From NCBI RefSeq assembly GCF_900116715.1, contig NZ_FPBM01000008.1, positions 182,706-246,705 of the forward strand: a stretch of DNA of 64,000 nucleotides, read 5' to 3'. The translations under genes and the position numbers were made by a program. Origin of the DNA: Polaromonas sp. YR568 (lineage in GTDB: Bacteria; Pseudomonadota; Gammaproteobacteria; Burkholderiales; Burkholderiaceae_C). Below, piece after piece: positions 31,047 through 39,280 of this stretch; positions within the stretch are counted from its first letter, which is position 1, and each line of letters opens with the position of its first letter. The notes beneath the pieces were generated by a model. The model was given only the letters and a program-made list of their open reading frames with translations. It was not told the origin of the DNA and searched no databases.

Positions 31047-32207
31047 TCAGGCCGCGACGGGCTGGCGCGCCTTCTCGGTCAGGCCGATCTGGTCGAGCGC
31101 GGCGGCGAGCTGGCCGACGGTGCGGTCGGACTGGTGCCACTTCTCCAGGCCAAACAGGCCGACGCGGAAGGTTTTGAAGTCTGCGCCCTCGTCGCACTGC
31201 AGCGGCACGCCGGCGGCGGTTTGCAAACCTTGCGCAAGGAATTTTTTGCCGGACTGGATGTCGGGGTCTGTGGTGTAGCTGACGACGACGCCCGGGGCCT
31301 TGAAGCCTTCGGCGGCGACGCTGGGCAGGCCGCGGCCTTCAAACAGTTTGCGCACCTTGCTGCCCAGGGCCTCCTGCTCGGCTTTGACTTTGGCAAAACC
31401 GTAGTCTTGCGTTTCTTTCATCGCGGCGCGCAGGCGCGTGAGGGCGTCTGTGGGCAAGGTGGCGTGGTAGGCATGGCCACCGTTTTCATACGTTTCCATG
31501 ATCTGCATCCACTTTTTCAGGTCGCAGGCAAAGCTGGAGCTGGTGGTGCCGTCAATCGCGGCGCGGGCGCGCTCGCTGAGCATGACCATGGCGCAGCAGG
31601 GTGAGCTGCTCCAGCCTTTCTGCGGGGCGGATATCAACACGTCAACGCCGGTGGCTTTCATGTCTACCCACATGGCGCCGGAGGCGATGCAGTCGAGCAC
31701 AAAGAGGCCGCCCACGGCATGCACCGCAGCGGCCACGGCCTGCAGGTAGCTGTCGGGCAGGATCATGCCGGAGGCGGTTTCGACGTGCGGGGCAAAGACG
31801 AGCGCGGGCTTTTCTTTGGCGATGGCGGCGACCACGTCGGCAATGGGTGCGGGCGCCCAAGGGGCTTGCGCGCCGGGGCCGGTCTGTTTGGCCTTGAGCA
31901 CGGTGTGCGAGGCGGGGATGTGGCCCATGTCAAAGATCTGCGTCCAGCGGTAGCTGAACCAGCCGTTGCGGATGACCATGACGTGTTTGCCGCCGGCGAA
32001 CTGGCGGGCCACGGCCTCCATGCCGTAGGTGCCGCTGCCGGGCACCAGGGCCACGGCGTGCGCTTTGTACACGTCTTTGAGGATGCGGGAGATGTCGCTC
32101 ATCACGCCCTGGAAGCTTCTGGACATGTGGTTGAGGGCGCGGTCGGTGTAGACCACCGAAAACTCGAGCAGGCCGTCAGGGTCAACGTTGGGAAGTAGTC
32201 CGGGCAT
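31047..32207 (-). CDS. Class V aminotransferase (alanine-glyoxylate / serine-glyoxylate type)
   Basis: A 386-residue PLP enzyme. The start at 32207 is chosen because MPGLLPNVDPDG follows a gagagac RBS. The longer reading begins with TTG. PLP-binding motifs are visible: GSGTYGMEAVARQF near the N-terminus, FVLDCIASGAMWVDMKA with the ring-stacking Asp, and the Schiff-base Lys in LISAPQKGWSSSPCC. The C-terminal small domain carries the substrate Arg in TFRVGLFGLEKWHQSD. Likely reactions are alanine or serine with glyoxylate, yielding glycine. A ghrA-like gene elsewhere in the window and the ACT-domain neighbour fit C2/C3 metabolism, but the substrate is not proven. Confidence 0.92.
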   Translation of the reverse strand: MPGLLPNVDPDGLLEFSVVYTDRALNHMSRSFQGVMSDISRILKDVYKAHAVALVPGSGTYGMEAVARQFAGGKHVMVIRNGWFSYRWTQIFDMGHIPASHTVLKAKQTGPGAQAPWAPAPIADVVAAIAKEKPALVFAPHVETASGMILPDSYLQAVAAAVHAVGGLFVLDCIASGAMWVDMKATGVDVLISAPQKGWSSSPCCAMVMLSERARAAIDGTTSSSFACDLKKWMQIMETYENGGHAYHATLPTDALTRLRAAMKETQDYGFAKVKAEQEALGSKVRKLFEGRGLPSVAAEGFKAPGVVVSYTTDPDIQSGKKFLAQGLQTAAGVPLQCDEGADFKTFRVGLFGLEKWHQSDRTVGQLAAALDQIGLTEKARQPVAA

Positions 32208-32535
32208 GGTGATGTCTCTCAAATCGTTATGAAAAGTCGGGCAGCCAGCTTAACAGGATGAGGGGGTTTTGGCAGTGGGGGATATGGGGCCGGATGGGCG
32301 TGTAAAGGGACAAGAAAGGGGCGGCAAAGGGCCACAGGCGCGCCCCGGGGCCGCCCGGGGCGAAAGCACCTCGCTATCAATTTGGAAGCAACTTACGCTC
32401 ACCCCTATTGGGTTGTGGCCATTTTTTATTGGTAAGAATTGACCCGAATCAAGCTCCGGCCGAGCCCGAGCCAGTCTGGTCAATTCCGCATCATGGATTT
32501 GGGCCTTTTTGGGCGGCGCCCCGCCCTCAGGCCAT
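32208..32535. other. Non-coding gap with a perfect GC hairpin
   Basis: A 328-bp gap between the aminotransferase start and the YCII gene stop. It contains an 18-22-bp GC palindrome-like hairpin (CGCCCCGGG-gccg-CCCGGGGCG, about 32340-32361) without a T-run, and AT-richer sequence around 32390-32460 that may hold the promoter of the aminotransferase gene. I see no gene in it. Apparent longer reading frames here are unsupported. Confidence 0.6.
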
Positions 32536-32916
32536 TCAGGCCGGCTTGCCTTCGTACTGCTCAAAGAAACCGATGGGGTGCATGTCGATGCGCCAGCTGG
32601 CTTGCTCGCCCAGCGTGGCCGCCGGGTGCAGCGAGGCGGTTTTGATGGCCTCTTCGGCATTGGCGGCGTCAATGATGAAAAAGCCGCCCACCACCTCCTT
32701 GGTTTCGGTAAACGGCCCGTCGATCTTTTGCGTCTTGCCGCTGCGCGGTTGCAGGCGGATGGCGGGCTCGCCCAGCGAGGCGCTGACGCGCAGCTGGCCG
32801 GTGGCCTTGAGCTGGGCGTCTTTGGGCGGGCACTGGCTGACCAGGGCTTTTTTGTCGGCCGGCGGCATGGCGGCGAATTCGGCGGGGTCGTAATAGGCGA
32901 GGCAGAGGTATTTCAT
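32536..32916 (-). CDS. YCII-related / DGPF-domain protein
   Basis: A 126-residue ferredoxin-fold YCII protein beginning MKYLCLAYYDPAEF. It contains the diagnostic DGPFTETKEVVGGFFII (about 66-82), with the acidic and His-type positions of the family, and a C-terminal WRIDMHPIGFFE. YCII proteins are often co-encoded with ECF sigma factors, but none is visible next to it. It is probably a small cytoplasmic binding protein of unknown reaction. It is an isolated gene with its own spacing. Confidence 0.88.
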   Translation of the reverse strand: MKYLCLAYYDPAEFAAMPPADKKALVSQCPPKDAQLKATGQLRVSASLGEPAIRLQPRSGKTQKIDGPFTETKEVVGGFFIIDAANAEEAIKTASLHPAATLGEQASWRIDMHPIGFFEQYEGKPA

Positions 32917-33022
32917 GGTGTTTCCTTCAAAAATTGGTTGATGACACCTCTACGACGAACGGGATCGACAGATATCGACACGCGCGCCGCAAAAAAAACT
33001 GCCCCGTCAGTCCATCAACTGA

Positions 33023-33685
33023 TTAGCCAAGCAAGGCCGGCAAATCCGCCATGTCGGTAAACACATGCACCGCGCCGGTGGCCAGCAGGGCCTTGGGCGC
33101 GTCATGGCCCAGCTCAGGCGGGCTGAAGCCGAAGACCGTGCAACCCGCCGCCACGCCGGCCGTGACACCGGTGACGGTGTCTTCGACCACGGCGCAGCGT
33201 TTGGGGTCTACGCCCAGCGCTGCGGCGGCGGCCAGGTAGACATCGGGGAAGGGCTTGGAACGCGGCTGTTCGTGGCCGCTGAAGATGCGGTTTTCAAAGA
33301 AGGGCATCAAGCCGCATTTCTTCAATTGCAGCTCGACCTTGAAGCGGTCTGCGCCGGACGCGCAGGCGATGCGGCCCTGGTAGGTGGTGTGGATCTGGCT
33401 CACGGCCTCGACAGCGTTGTGCACCGCCAGCAGCGACTCGACCAGGCCTTCGTTGCGGCGGCCGCGGAATTCGTCCAGCCAGGCCTGGGTGACGGGCTTG
33501 CCGGTGTTGGCTTCGATGGTGGCGCGCTCGTCGATCACGGCTTTGCCGACAAAGAGGCGCATGCACTCGGCCGAACTGAGCTTCCAGCCCCGCTCTTCCA
33601 GCATGTCGCGCAACACGCCGTTGGTAATGGGTTCGCTGTCGACCAGCACGCCGTCACAGTCGAATAACACCGCGTCGAATTTCAT
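33023..33685 (-). CDS. HAD-superfamily hydrolase (beta-phosphoglucomutase/phosphatase-like)
   Basis: A 220-residue HAD phosphatase, subfamily IA. The start at 33685 gives MKFDAVLFDCDGVLVDSEP, with the nucleophile Asp and acid-base Asp in DCDGVL. Motif II Ser/Thr is in ASGADR, and the Lys/acidic motifs III/IV are in RSKPFPDVYLAAAAALGVDPKRCAVVEDTVTG. Such proteins act on sugar phosphates, phosphoglycolate or nucleotides; the cap domain does not tell which. It starts 11 bp after the metallophosphoesterase stop and is the last gene of the long minus-strand array. Confidence 0.92.
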   Translation of the reverse strand: MKFDAVLFDCDGVLVDSEPITNGVLRDMLEERGWKLSSAECMRLFVGKAVIDERATIEANTGKPVTQAWLDEFRGRRNEGLVESLLAVHNAVEAVSQIHTTYQGRIACASGADRFKVELQLKKCGLMPFFENRIFSGHEQPRSKPFPDVYLAAAAALGVDPKRCAVVEDTVTGVTAGVAAGCTVFGFSPPELGHDAPKALLATGAVHVFTDMADLPALLG

Positions 33686-33696
33686 CTGCCTGCTTT

Positions 33697-34653
33697 CTAT
33701 TTCGTTGAGTTGCCGTTGGCCACACTGGTGGCATTGGTTGCGTTTGTAGCGTTGGTAGGGCTTGTGGAATTGATGGTGAACATCACCCACTCCGGCCTCA
33801 TGTTAAAGCGCACCGGCAAGATGCTGACGCCCAGCCCGCTGGTGATGTACATGCGATTGTCGCCGTGCTCGACCCAGCCGTAAGCCCAGCTGCGCGGGGC
33901 GTCGCCCGGCACGACCAGCGCGCCGACAAAGGGCAGGTAAACCTGGCCGCCATGCGTGTGGCCGGCCACGATGAGGCCGCGCAGCGGCGGCAGGCCTGTG
34001 AGGCTGGCGGGCTCGTGCATGAGCACCAGCGTGTGCGCGCCCGGCGGCAGTTTTTTGACGGCTGTGCGAGGATCGGAGTGCCCGGTCATGTCGTCACCAA
34101 CGCCGACCACCCAGAGGGGCGTGCCCTTAAGCGGCTGCGCGTCGTTCTCCAGCACCGTGATGCCGTGCCGCTGCAGCGCGGCGGCAAAGCGCGGGCCGTC
34201 ATGCCACCAGTCGTGGTTGCCCAGCGCAGCGTAAACGCCTAGCGGCGCCTTGAGCTCGCCCAGCACTTGGGCAATTTCGTCTTCGGGTGTGGCGGCGAAT
34301 TCGGGCTGGTAATCGGACTCGGCAATCAGGTCGCCGGGGATGAGGATGACGTCCGGCCGGGCGGCGTTGATCTCACGGACGATGGCGCGTGCGCGCTCGA
34401 CCGTCATGACGCGCCGCAGCGGCTGCTTGGTGAAATGCCAGTCGGAGGCGACCGCGACTTTCAGGCCGGGCGGGCCTTGCCAGTTGGGCACCGTTTCGGT
34501 GATCTCGCGGTGGGCGACCCAGCGGGGTTCGATGATGAAGGCCCATGTGGCCAGCAAGAGCACCGCCAGCGAAAACCAGTTTGCCGCTAGCCGCCGCCGC
34601 CATTTAGCGGGCCTTGTCACGGGTTGATGGCCGGAGTTGTCAGGTGAGGTCAC
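33697..34653 (-). CDS. Membrane-anchored metallophosphoesterase
   Basis: A 318-residue calcineurin-like phosphoesterase. A GTG start at 34653 is chosen. It gives a short basic N-terminus and one membrane helix (NWFSLAVLLLATWAFII), and overlaps the upstream gene's stop by 14 bp. Metal ligands appear in order: SDWHF, IPGDLI, GNHDWW and GHTHGGQ, the standard D-x-H / G-D / G-N-H-D / G-H-x-H set. The family includes lipid A or UDP-diacylglucosamine hydrolase and cyclic-nucleotide enzymes. The periplasm-facing or membrane-surface location favours a lipid or peptidoglycan-precursor substrate. The C-terminus is an unusual Asn-Ala-Thr repeat tail. A start further upstream would run into the neighbouring coding region. 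Confidence 0.85.
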   Translation of the reverse strand: MTSPDNSGHQPVTRPAKWRRRLAANWFSLAVLLLATWAFIIEPRWVAHREITETVPNWQGPPGLKVAVASDWHFTKQPLRRVMTVERARAIVREINAARPDVILIPGDLIAESDYQPEFAATPEDEIAQVLGELKAPLGVYAALGNHDWWHDGPRFAAALQRHGITVLENDAQPLKGTPLWVVGVGDDMTGHSDPRTAVKKLPPGAHTLVLMHEPASLTGLPPLRGLIVAGHTHGGQVYLPFVGALVVPGDAPRSWAYGWVEHGDNRMYITSGLGVSILPVRFNMRPEWVMFTINSTSPTNATNATNATSVANGNSTK

Positions 34654-35053
34654 CGTCCAGATAGTACCAACGCCCTGTTTCACAGATAAAGCGGCTGCGC
34701 TCGTGCAGGCGCACCGCAGGGCCGGTTGCTGGCTTTTGGCGGGCGACAAATTCGACTTCGGCGTGGGTGTCGTCTACCAGGCGGTAGCTGCGCACTTCAA
34801 GCCCCAGCCATTTCACGCCGGGATCAAACTCGATGGAAGCCGGGCGGTGGCTGATGTGCCAGGTGGCGAGCAGGTAGTCGGCGCGCTCCAGCACAAAGGC
34901 GCTGTAGCGCGAACGCATGAGGGACTCGGCGTCGGGTGCGGGCGCGTTGTCGAAGTGATCGAGGTAGCGGCCGCAGCATGCGGCGTAGGCCAGCGGGCGC
35001 TTGTTGGCCTGACGGCCGCAGGGGCAGGGTTGTGACGGCAGCAGATTGGGCAT
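34640..35053 (-). CDS. ychJ: YchJ-family SEC-C motif protein
   Basis: A 137-residue protein. The start at 35053 gives MPNLLPSQPCPCGRQ, the first part of an SEC-C-type zinc site (CPCG...CCGRYL). The remainder is the UPF0225/YchJ domain with SLMRSRYSAFVLERADYLLATWH and a C-terminal RFICETGRWYYLDGDL. YchJ proteins have been linked to small-molecule or glutathione-type binding, but the role is not settled. The gene lies 10 bp after the rhodanese gene and overlaps the phosphoesterase start. Confidence 0.9.
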   Translation of the reverse strand: MPNLLPSQPCPCGRQANKRPLAYAACCGRYLDHFDNAPAPDAESLMRSRYSAFVLERADYLLATWHISHRPASIEFDPGVKWLGLEVRSYRLVDDTHAEVEFVARQKPATGPAVRLHERSRFICETGRWYYLDGDLT

Positions 35054-35063
35054 TAAGTACGCA

Positions 35064-35486
35064 TCAACCGCAGCTGTTTTCCCGCGCCTTGCGCTCTTCC
35101 AGCGTCTCGGTGGGTGCGCCCTGTTTGACCCACTCGGCATAACCGCCGTCGATATGGGCCACGTTGCGCATACCCATGTCTTGCAGGGTTTTGGTGGCCA
35201 GGGCGCTGCGCCAGCCTGCGCCGCAAAAGAGGATGAACTCCTTGCCTTCATCGGCAAAAAGAGCCTTGTGATACGGCGACGCCGGATCGACCCAGAACTC
35301 CAGCATGCCGCGCGGTGCGTGGAAGCTGCCGACCACGGTACCCGGGCCCAGCTCGCGCACATCGCGGATGTCGACGATCTGCACCTTGGGGTCGTTGAGG
35401 CGGGCTTTGACCTCGGCCACGCTGTAGGTCTTGACCTGGGCCATGGCCTCATCGACCAGGGCGCGGAATCCTTTGGTAATCGGCAT
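35064..35486 (-). CDS. Rhodanese-like sulfurtransferase domain protein
   Basis: A 140-residue single rhodanese domain. The start at 35486 has an aggagc RBS. The active-site loop CGAGWRSA carries the catalytic Cys that would hold persulfide. VQIVDIRDVRELGPGTVVGSFHAPRG is the typical first half, and VAHIDGGYAEWVKQG closes the fold. Possible roles are sulfur transfer, cyanide detoxification or redox sensing. It sits 19 bp after the acyl-CoA dehydrogenase gene in the presumed LiuR-controlled array. Confidence 0.92.
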   Translation of the reverse strand: MPITKGFRALVDEAMAQVKTYSVAEVKARLNDPKVQIVDIRDVRELGPGTVVGSFHAPRGMLEFWVDPASPYHKALFADEGKEFILFCGAGWRSALATKTLQDMGMRNVAHIDGGYAEWVKQGAPTETLEERKARENSCG

Positions 35487-35505
35487 GGGGTGCTCCTTCT
35501 TCAGT

Positions 35506-36636
35506 TCAGGCCAGGGCCCGCTGGATGATGATTTTCTGGACGTCCGAGGTGCCTTCGTAAATCTGGCACACACGCACGTCGCGGTAGATGCGCTCGACCG
35601 GGAAGTCGCTCACATAGCCGTAGCCGCCCAGCGTCTGGATGGCCGCGCTGCACACCTCCTCAGCCATCTCGCTGGCAAAGAGTTTGGCCATGGCGGCTTC
35701 TTTGAGGCACGGCAAACCTGCGTCGCGCAGGCTGGCGGCGTGCCAGATGAGCTGGCGGGCCGCTTCGATCTTTGTTGCGCAGTCGGCCAGCCGAAAACCC
35801 ACCGCCTGGTGGTTAAAGATGGCGGTGCCAAAGCTCTGGCGCTCTTTGGCGTAAGCCAGCGCAAACTCAAACGCGCTGCGCGCCATGCCCACGCTTTGCG
35901 CTGCGATGCCGATGCGGCCGCCTTCGAGCGCGCCCAGGGCAATCTTGTAGCCCTCGCCTTCGTTGCCGATCAGGTTTTCGGCCGGGATACGGCAGTTGTC
36001 GAAATTGATTTGCGCCGTGTCGCTGGAATGTTGGCCCAGCTTGTCTTCCAGGCTGGCGACCTGATAGCCAGGTGCGTTGGTCGGCACGATGAAAGCGCTC
36101 ATGCCTTTTTTGCCGGCGCCCTTGTCGGTGACCGCAATCACGATGGCCGCGTGGCCGTTCTTGCCGCTGGTGATGAACTGCTTGACGCCGTTGATCACAT
36201 ACTCGTCGCCGTCTTTGACCGCGGTGGTGCGCAGCGATGAGGCGTCGCTGCCCACGTGCGGCTCGGTCAGGCAAAAGACGCCCAGCATTTCGCCCTGCGC
36301 GAGTTTGGTAAGCCAGTGCTTTTTCTGTTGCGCATTGCCGTAACGCATGAGGATGGCGTTGACCGGGCAGTTGGTGACGCTGATGGCGGTGCTGGTGCCG
36401 CCGTCGCCGGCGGCGATTTCTTCCAGCACCAGGGCGAGTGTGAGGTAGTCCAGATTGGCGCCGCCGAACTCTTCAGGCACGCAAATGCCGTACGCGCCCA
36501 GCGCGGCCAGGCCCTTGTGCGCCTCGACGGGGAAGTGGTGCTCTTTGTCCCAGCGGGCGGCATGGGGCCAGAGTTCTTCTTTCGCAAACGCGCGCACGGC
36601 TTCGCGAATCATTTCCTGGTCCTGGTTCAGCAGCAT
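35506..36636 (-). CDS. Acyl-CoA dehydrogenase (short/branched-chain type)
   Basis: A 376-residue flavoenzyme of the acyl-CoA dehydrogenase fold. FAD-contact segments GVFCLTEPHVGSDASSLRTTA and YVINGVKQFITSGKNGHAAIV are present. The catalytic-base region ends in QIYEGTSDVQKIIIQRALA, the usual Glu in the YEGTS motif. The latter is typical of short-chain, branched-chain or glutaryl-type enzymes. Its position between the small secreted protein and the rhodanese gene in the liu-type array suggests a branched acyl-CoA substrate such as isobutyryl- or 2-methylbutyryl-CoA, but this is inference. Confidence 0.93.
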   Translation of the reverse strand: MLLNQDQEMIREAVRAFAKEELWPHAARWDKEHHFPVEAHKGLAALGAYGICVPEEFGGANLDYLTLALVLEEIAAGDGGTSTAISVTNCPVNAILMRYGNAQQKKHWLTKLAQGEMLGVFCLTEPHVGSDASSLRTTAVKDGDEYVINGVKQFITSGKNGHAAIVIAVTDKGAGKKGMSAFIVPTNAPGYQVASLEDKLGQHSSDTAQINFDNCRIPAENLIGNEGEGYKIALGALEGGRIGIAAQSVGMARSAFEFALAYAKERQSFGTAIFNHQAVGFRLADCATKIEAARQLIWHAASLRDAGLPCLKEAAMAKLFASEMAEEVCSAAIQTLGGYGYVSDFPVERIYRDVRVCQIYEGTSDVQKIIIQRALA

Positions 36637-36645
36637 TTTTCGCCT

Positions 36646-37359
36646 TTATCGAGTCTTGACGGGTGTGAACCGATTGCCATCCAACCGCAGACGACGTAAC
36701 GTCGTAAGCAGTTTTTCTTTTGAAGATGCGTCGAGTCGGGTCGTAACCTCGACCATCTCAACGTCATCCGTGGCGGGGTTTACCAATAGCTGAAACTTAA
36801 CCAGCGTCTGTCGGCACGCCGGAAATTCAACGGAAGCCTCTGCGCAAGCACCCAGGTTGTTGCCAAATTTGGCTTGGTGCAAAACCTGCATCTCCCAGCC
36901 GTTGAAGCGAACCAGCGCATGGATGAAATCCTCCGTACCCTGGCCTGAGTCGTAGTTCTCCAGCAAAGAGAATTCGCCATAGCGACCAGCCACATACTGC
37001 AAACCGAGTGATTGGCTGTAGTCAAGTTCTCTTGCTTGCTTTAAGGCCGGGCGATATAAAAAAACACCCGAAGAAAAATTGCGTCCACGCGCTGGCAGCC
37101 ATACTGAGACGAGAAACGCCGTTTCGGTTTTCCCGACTCTGACTTCATGCATCGCCCGAATTAACAGAGTTTCTGCTTTATTGGCACCGCCTTTTACACC
37201 TGCACGCATCGCGACCAAAAGTTCGCGCTCACTGGGCCAGGCCGGGGCATCATCAGGAGCGGCCAAAGCAGCAGTGGTCAATCCAACCGCGATTAGTCCG
37301 CCCACAATCACACGACGCGCAACAGTGATGAAGTACTCGCTAGAAGCCATTGTCGCCAT
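36646..37359 (-). CDS. Secreted or periplasmic hypothetical protein with low-GC composition
   Basis: A 237-residue protein with an N-terminal signal peptide (ARRVIVGGLIAVGLTTAALAA then mature APDDAPAWPSERELL). I recognise no family. The mature part is rich in charged residues and has two Cys (GACAEAS, PACRQ) that may pair in the periplasm. By eye its codon usage and GC are lower than those of the SDR and dehydrogenase genes around it (some lines about 42-52% GC), suggesting a later insertion. An alternative start is 37350. Translation runs 8 bp from both neighbours. Confidence 0.75.
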   Translation of the reverse strand: MATMASSEYFITVARRVIVGGLIAVGLTTAALAAPDDAPAWPSERELLVAMRAGVKGGANKAETLLIRAMHEVRVGKTETAFLVSVWLPARGRNFSSGVFLYRPALKQARELDYSQSLGLQYVAGRYGEFSLLENYDSGQGTEDFIHALVRFNGWEMQVLHQAKFGNNLGACAEASVEFPACRQTLVKFQLLVNPATDDVEMVEVTTRLDASSKEKLLTTLRRLRLDGNRFTPVKTR

Positions 37360-37367
37360 TCCGCATA

Positions 37368-38042
37368 TCACCAGGATTTAAACGGTACACCGTCGTAGTT
37401 AAGGAAGGCGCCCCTATGCTCGGGCTTGAGCGCAGCCAGCGTGGCGCGCATGCCGGTGACGCTTTGCGCCACGGTGAGCGGCGCGTCCTGGCCGCCCATG
37501 TCGGTCTGCACCCAGCCGGGCGAGATCGCCACCAGGGTGGCCTTGGGGTAGTCATGCTGGGCCGAGGCGACCACCATATTGAGGGCGGCCTTGCTGGCGC
37601 GGTAGACCCAGCCGCGGCTGGTGCTGGCGCCGGCAATCTGCGCCATGGCGCTGCTGATAAAGGCGAAGCAGCCACGGCCGCTGCGCGCGGCTTCGACCAG
37701 AGGTGCGACCTGCGGGATGGCTTGCATGGCGCCCAACACATTGGTGTGCATGGCGTGGTCAAAGGCCTCGCGCGTGGGCGGTGTCAGGGCGTCACCCTGC
37801 GGAAAGACGCCGGCCACATACAGGGCGATGTCAATCTCTTCGCCGTCCAACAGCCAGGCCAGGCCGCTGATGCTGGCGGGCTGGGCCACGTCCAGCCGCA
37901 GGGCCTTGGCGCCCAGGGCCTTGAGTCGCTGCAGGCCCTCGTCGTCGCGTGCGGTGGCAATGACATCCGCACCCTCAGCCACATACTGGCTGACGAATTC
38001 GAGGCCTATGCCGCGCGATGCGCCTATGACGAGAACCTTCAT
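37368..38042 (-). CDS. Short-chain dehydrogenase/reductase
   Basis: A 224-residue SDR. The cofactor loop MKVLVIGASRGIGLEFV (G-A-S-R-G-I-G) and the catalytic Tyr-Lys pair in WVYRASKAALN are present. The chain is shorter than a classic SDR, ending soon after the substrate region. It could act on a hydroxyacyl- or ketoacyl-CoA in the same pathway as the thiolase 6 bp upstream. The substrate cannot be read from the sequence. Confidence 0.92.
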   Translation of the reverse strand: MKVLVIGASRGIGLEFVSQYVAEGADVIATARDDEGLQRLKALGAKALRLDVAQPASISGLAWLLDGEEIDIALYVAGVFPQGDALTPPTREAFDHAMHTNVLGAMQAIPQVAPLVEAARSGRGCFAFISSAMAQIAGASTSRGWVYRASKAALNMVVASAQHDYPKATLVAISPGWVQTDMGGQDAPLTVAQSVTGMRATLAALKPEHRGAFLNYDGVPFKSW

Positions 38043-38048
38043 CGCAGC

Positions 38049-39242
38049 TTAGACCAGCTCAACCGCCAGTGCTGTTCCTTCGCCACCGCCAATGCAGAGC
38101 GTCGCGACGCCCTTCTTGAGGCCACGGGCTTTCAACGCATGGATCAGCGTCACGATGATGCGGGCGCCGGACGCACCGATCGGGTGGCCCAGTGCGCAGG
38201 CGCCGCCGTTGACGTTGACGATGTCGTGGCTGATGCCGAGCTCTTTCATCGCGGCCATGGGCACCACGGCGAAGGCTTCGTTGACTTCCCACAGGTCCAC
38301 GTCCTTGACGCTCCAGCCGATTTTCTTGAGCAGCTTGTTGACTGCGCCGACGGGGGCGGTGGTGAACCACTCTGGCTCTTGCGCAAAGGTGGCGTGGCCG
38401 ACTACGCGGGCGATGGGCTTGGCGCCCAGTGCTTTGGCGGTGGACTCACGGGCCAGCACCAGGGCGGCGGCGCCGTCGTTGATGGACGAGCTGGAGGCTG
38501 CCGTGATGGTGCCGTCCTTCTTGAACGCGGGCTTGAGCGTGGGAATCTTGTCGAGCTTGACCTTGCCCGGGCCTTCGTCGATGGAAATCACCGTGTCGCC
38601 GCTGCGGCCCTTGACGGTGACGGGCGTGATCTCGGCCTTGAAGGCGCCGGACTCGGTGGCGGCCTTGGCGCGGTTGACGCTGGCGGTGGCGAAGGCGTCT
38701 TGCGCCTCGCGGGTGAATTTGTACTTGTCGGCGCACTGCTCGCCGAAGGTGCCCATGGCGCGGCCGGGTTCGTAAGCGTCTTCCAGTCCGTCGAGCATCA
38801 TGTGGTCATAGATACGGTCGTGGCCGATGCGGATGCCGCTGCGGCCCTTGAGCAGCAGGTGGGGCGCGTTGGTCATGCTCTCCATGCCGCCGGAGACCAT
38901 CACATCGCGGCTGCCGGCCACGAGCTGGTCGTGCGCGAGCATGGTGGCTTCCATGCCGGAGCCGCACATCTTGGACAGCGTGACCGCACCCACGCTGGCG
39001 GGCAGGCCGCCCTTGAAGCCGGCTTGCCGCGCAGGCGCCTGGCCCTGGCCGGCCATCAGGCAGTTGCCGAACAGCACTTCATCAACTTTTTCAGGCGCGA
39101 TGCCCGAGCGCTCGATGGCGGCCTTGATGGCGGCGCCGCCCAGGTCGTGGGCAGACAGGCTGGTGAAGTCGCCCTGGAAGCCGCCCATGGGGGTGCGGGC
39201 TGCGCCCAGGATAACGATGAAATCTTGGTTGGATTGCGACAT
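38049..39242 (-). CDS. Acetyl-CoA C-acetyltransferase (thiolase II)
   Basis: A 397-residue thiolase. The nucleophilic Cys lies in LSKMCGSGMEATMLAHD (about residues 80-95), the His in GGACALGHPIGASGAR and the second Cys in CIGGGEGTALAVELV. It condenses two acetyl-CoA or cleaves acetoacetyl-CoA; in a leucine pathway it would finish acetoacetate breakdown. Position between aceK and an SDR, with spacings of 38 and 6 bp, fits the same transcription unit. Confidence 0.95.
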   Translation of the reverse strand: MSQSNQDFIVILGAARTPMGGFQGDFTSLSAHDLGGAAIKAAIERSGIAPEKVDEVLFGNCLMAGQGQAPARQAGFKGGLPASVGAVTLSKMCGSGMEATMLAHDQLVAGSRDVMVSGGMESMTNAPHLLLKGRSGIRIGHDRIYDHMMLDGLEDAYEPGRAMGTFGEQCADKYKFTREAQDAFATASVNRAKAATESGAFKAEITPVTVKGRSGDTVISIDEGPGKVKLDKIPTLKPAFKKDGTITAASSSSINDGAAALVLARESTAKALGAKPIARVVGHATFAQEPEWFTTAPVGAVNKLLKKIGWSVKDVDLWEVNEAFAVVPMAAMKELGISHDIVNVNGGACALGHPIGASGARIIVTLIHALKARGLKKGVATLCIGGGEGTALAVELV

Positions 39243-39280
39243 GATCTGTGTCCTTTCAGGTGTGTGTTGAATGGGTTTGT

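Noticed and set aside
32250..32672. 140-codon minus-strand frame overlapping the YCII gene
   Set aside because: It is Arg/Pro/Ser-rich with no motif and overlaps a clear YCII protein in another frame.
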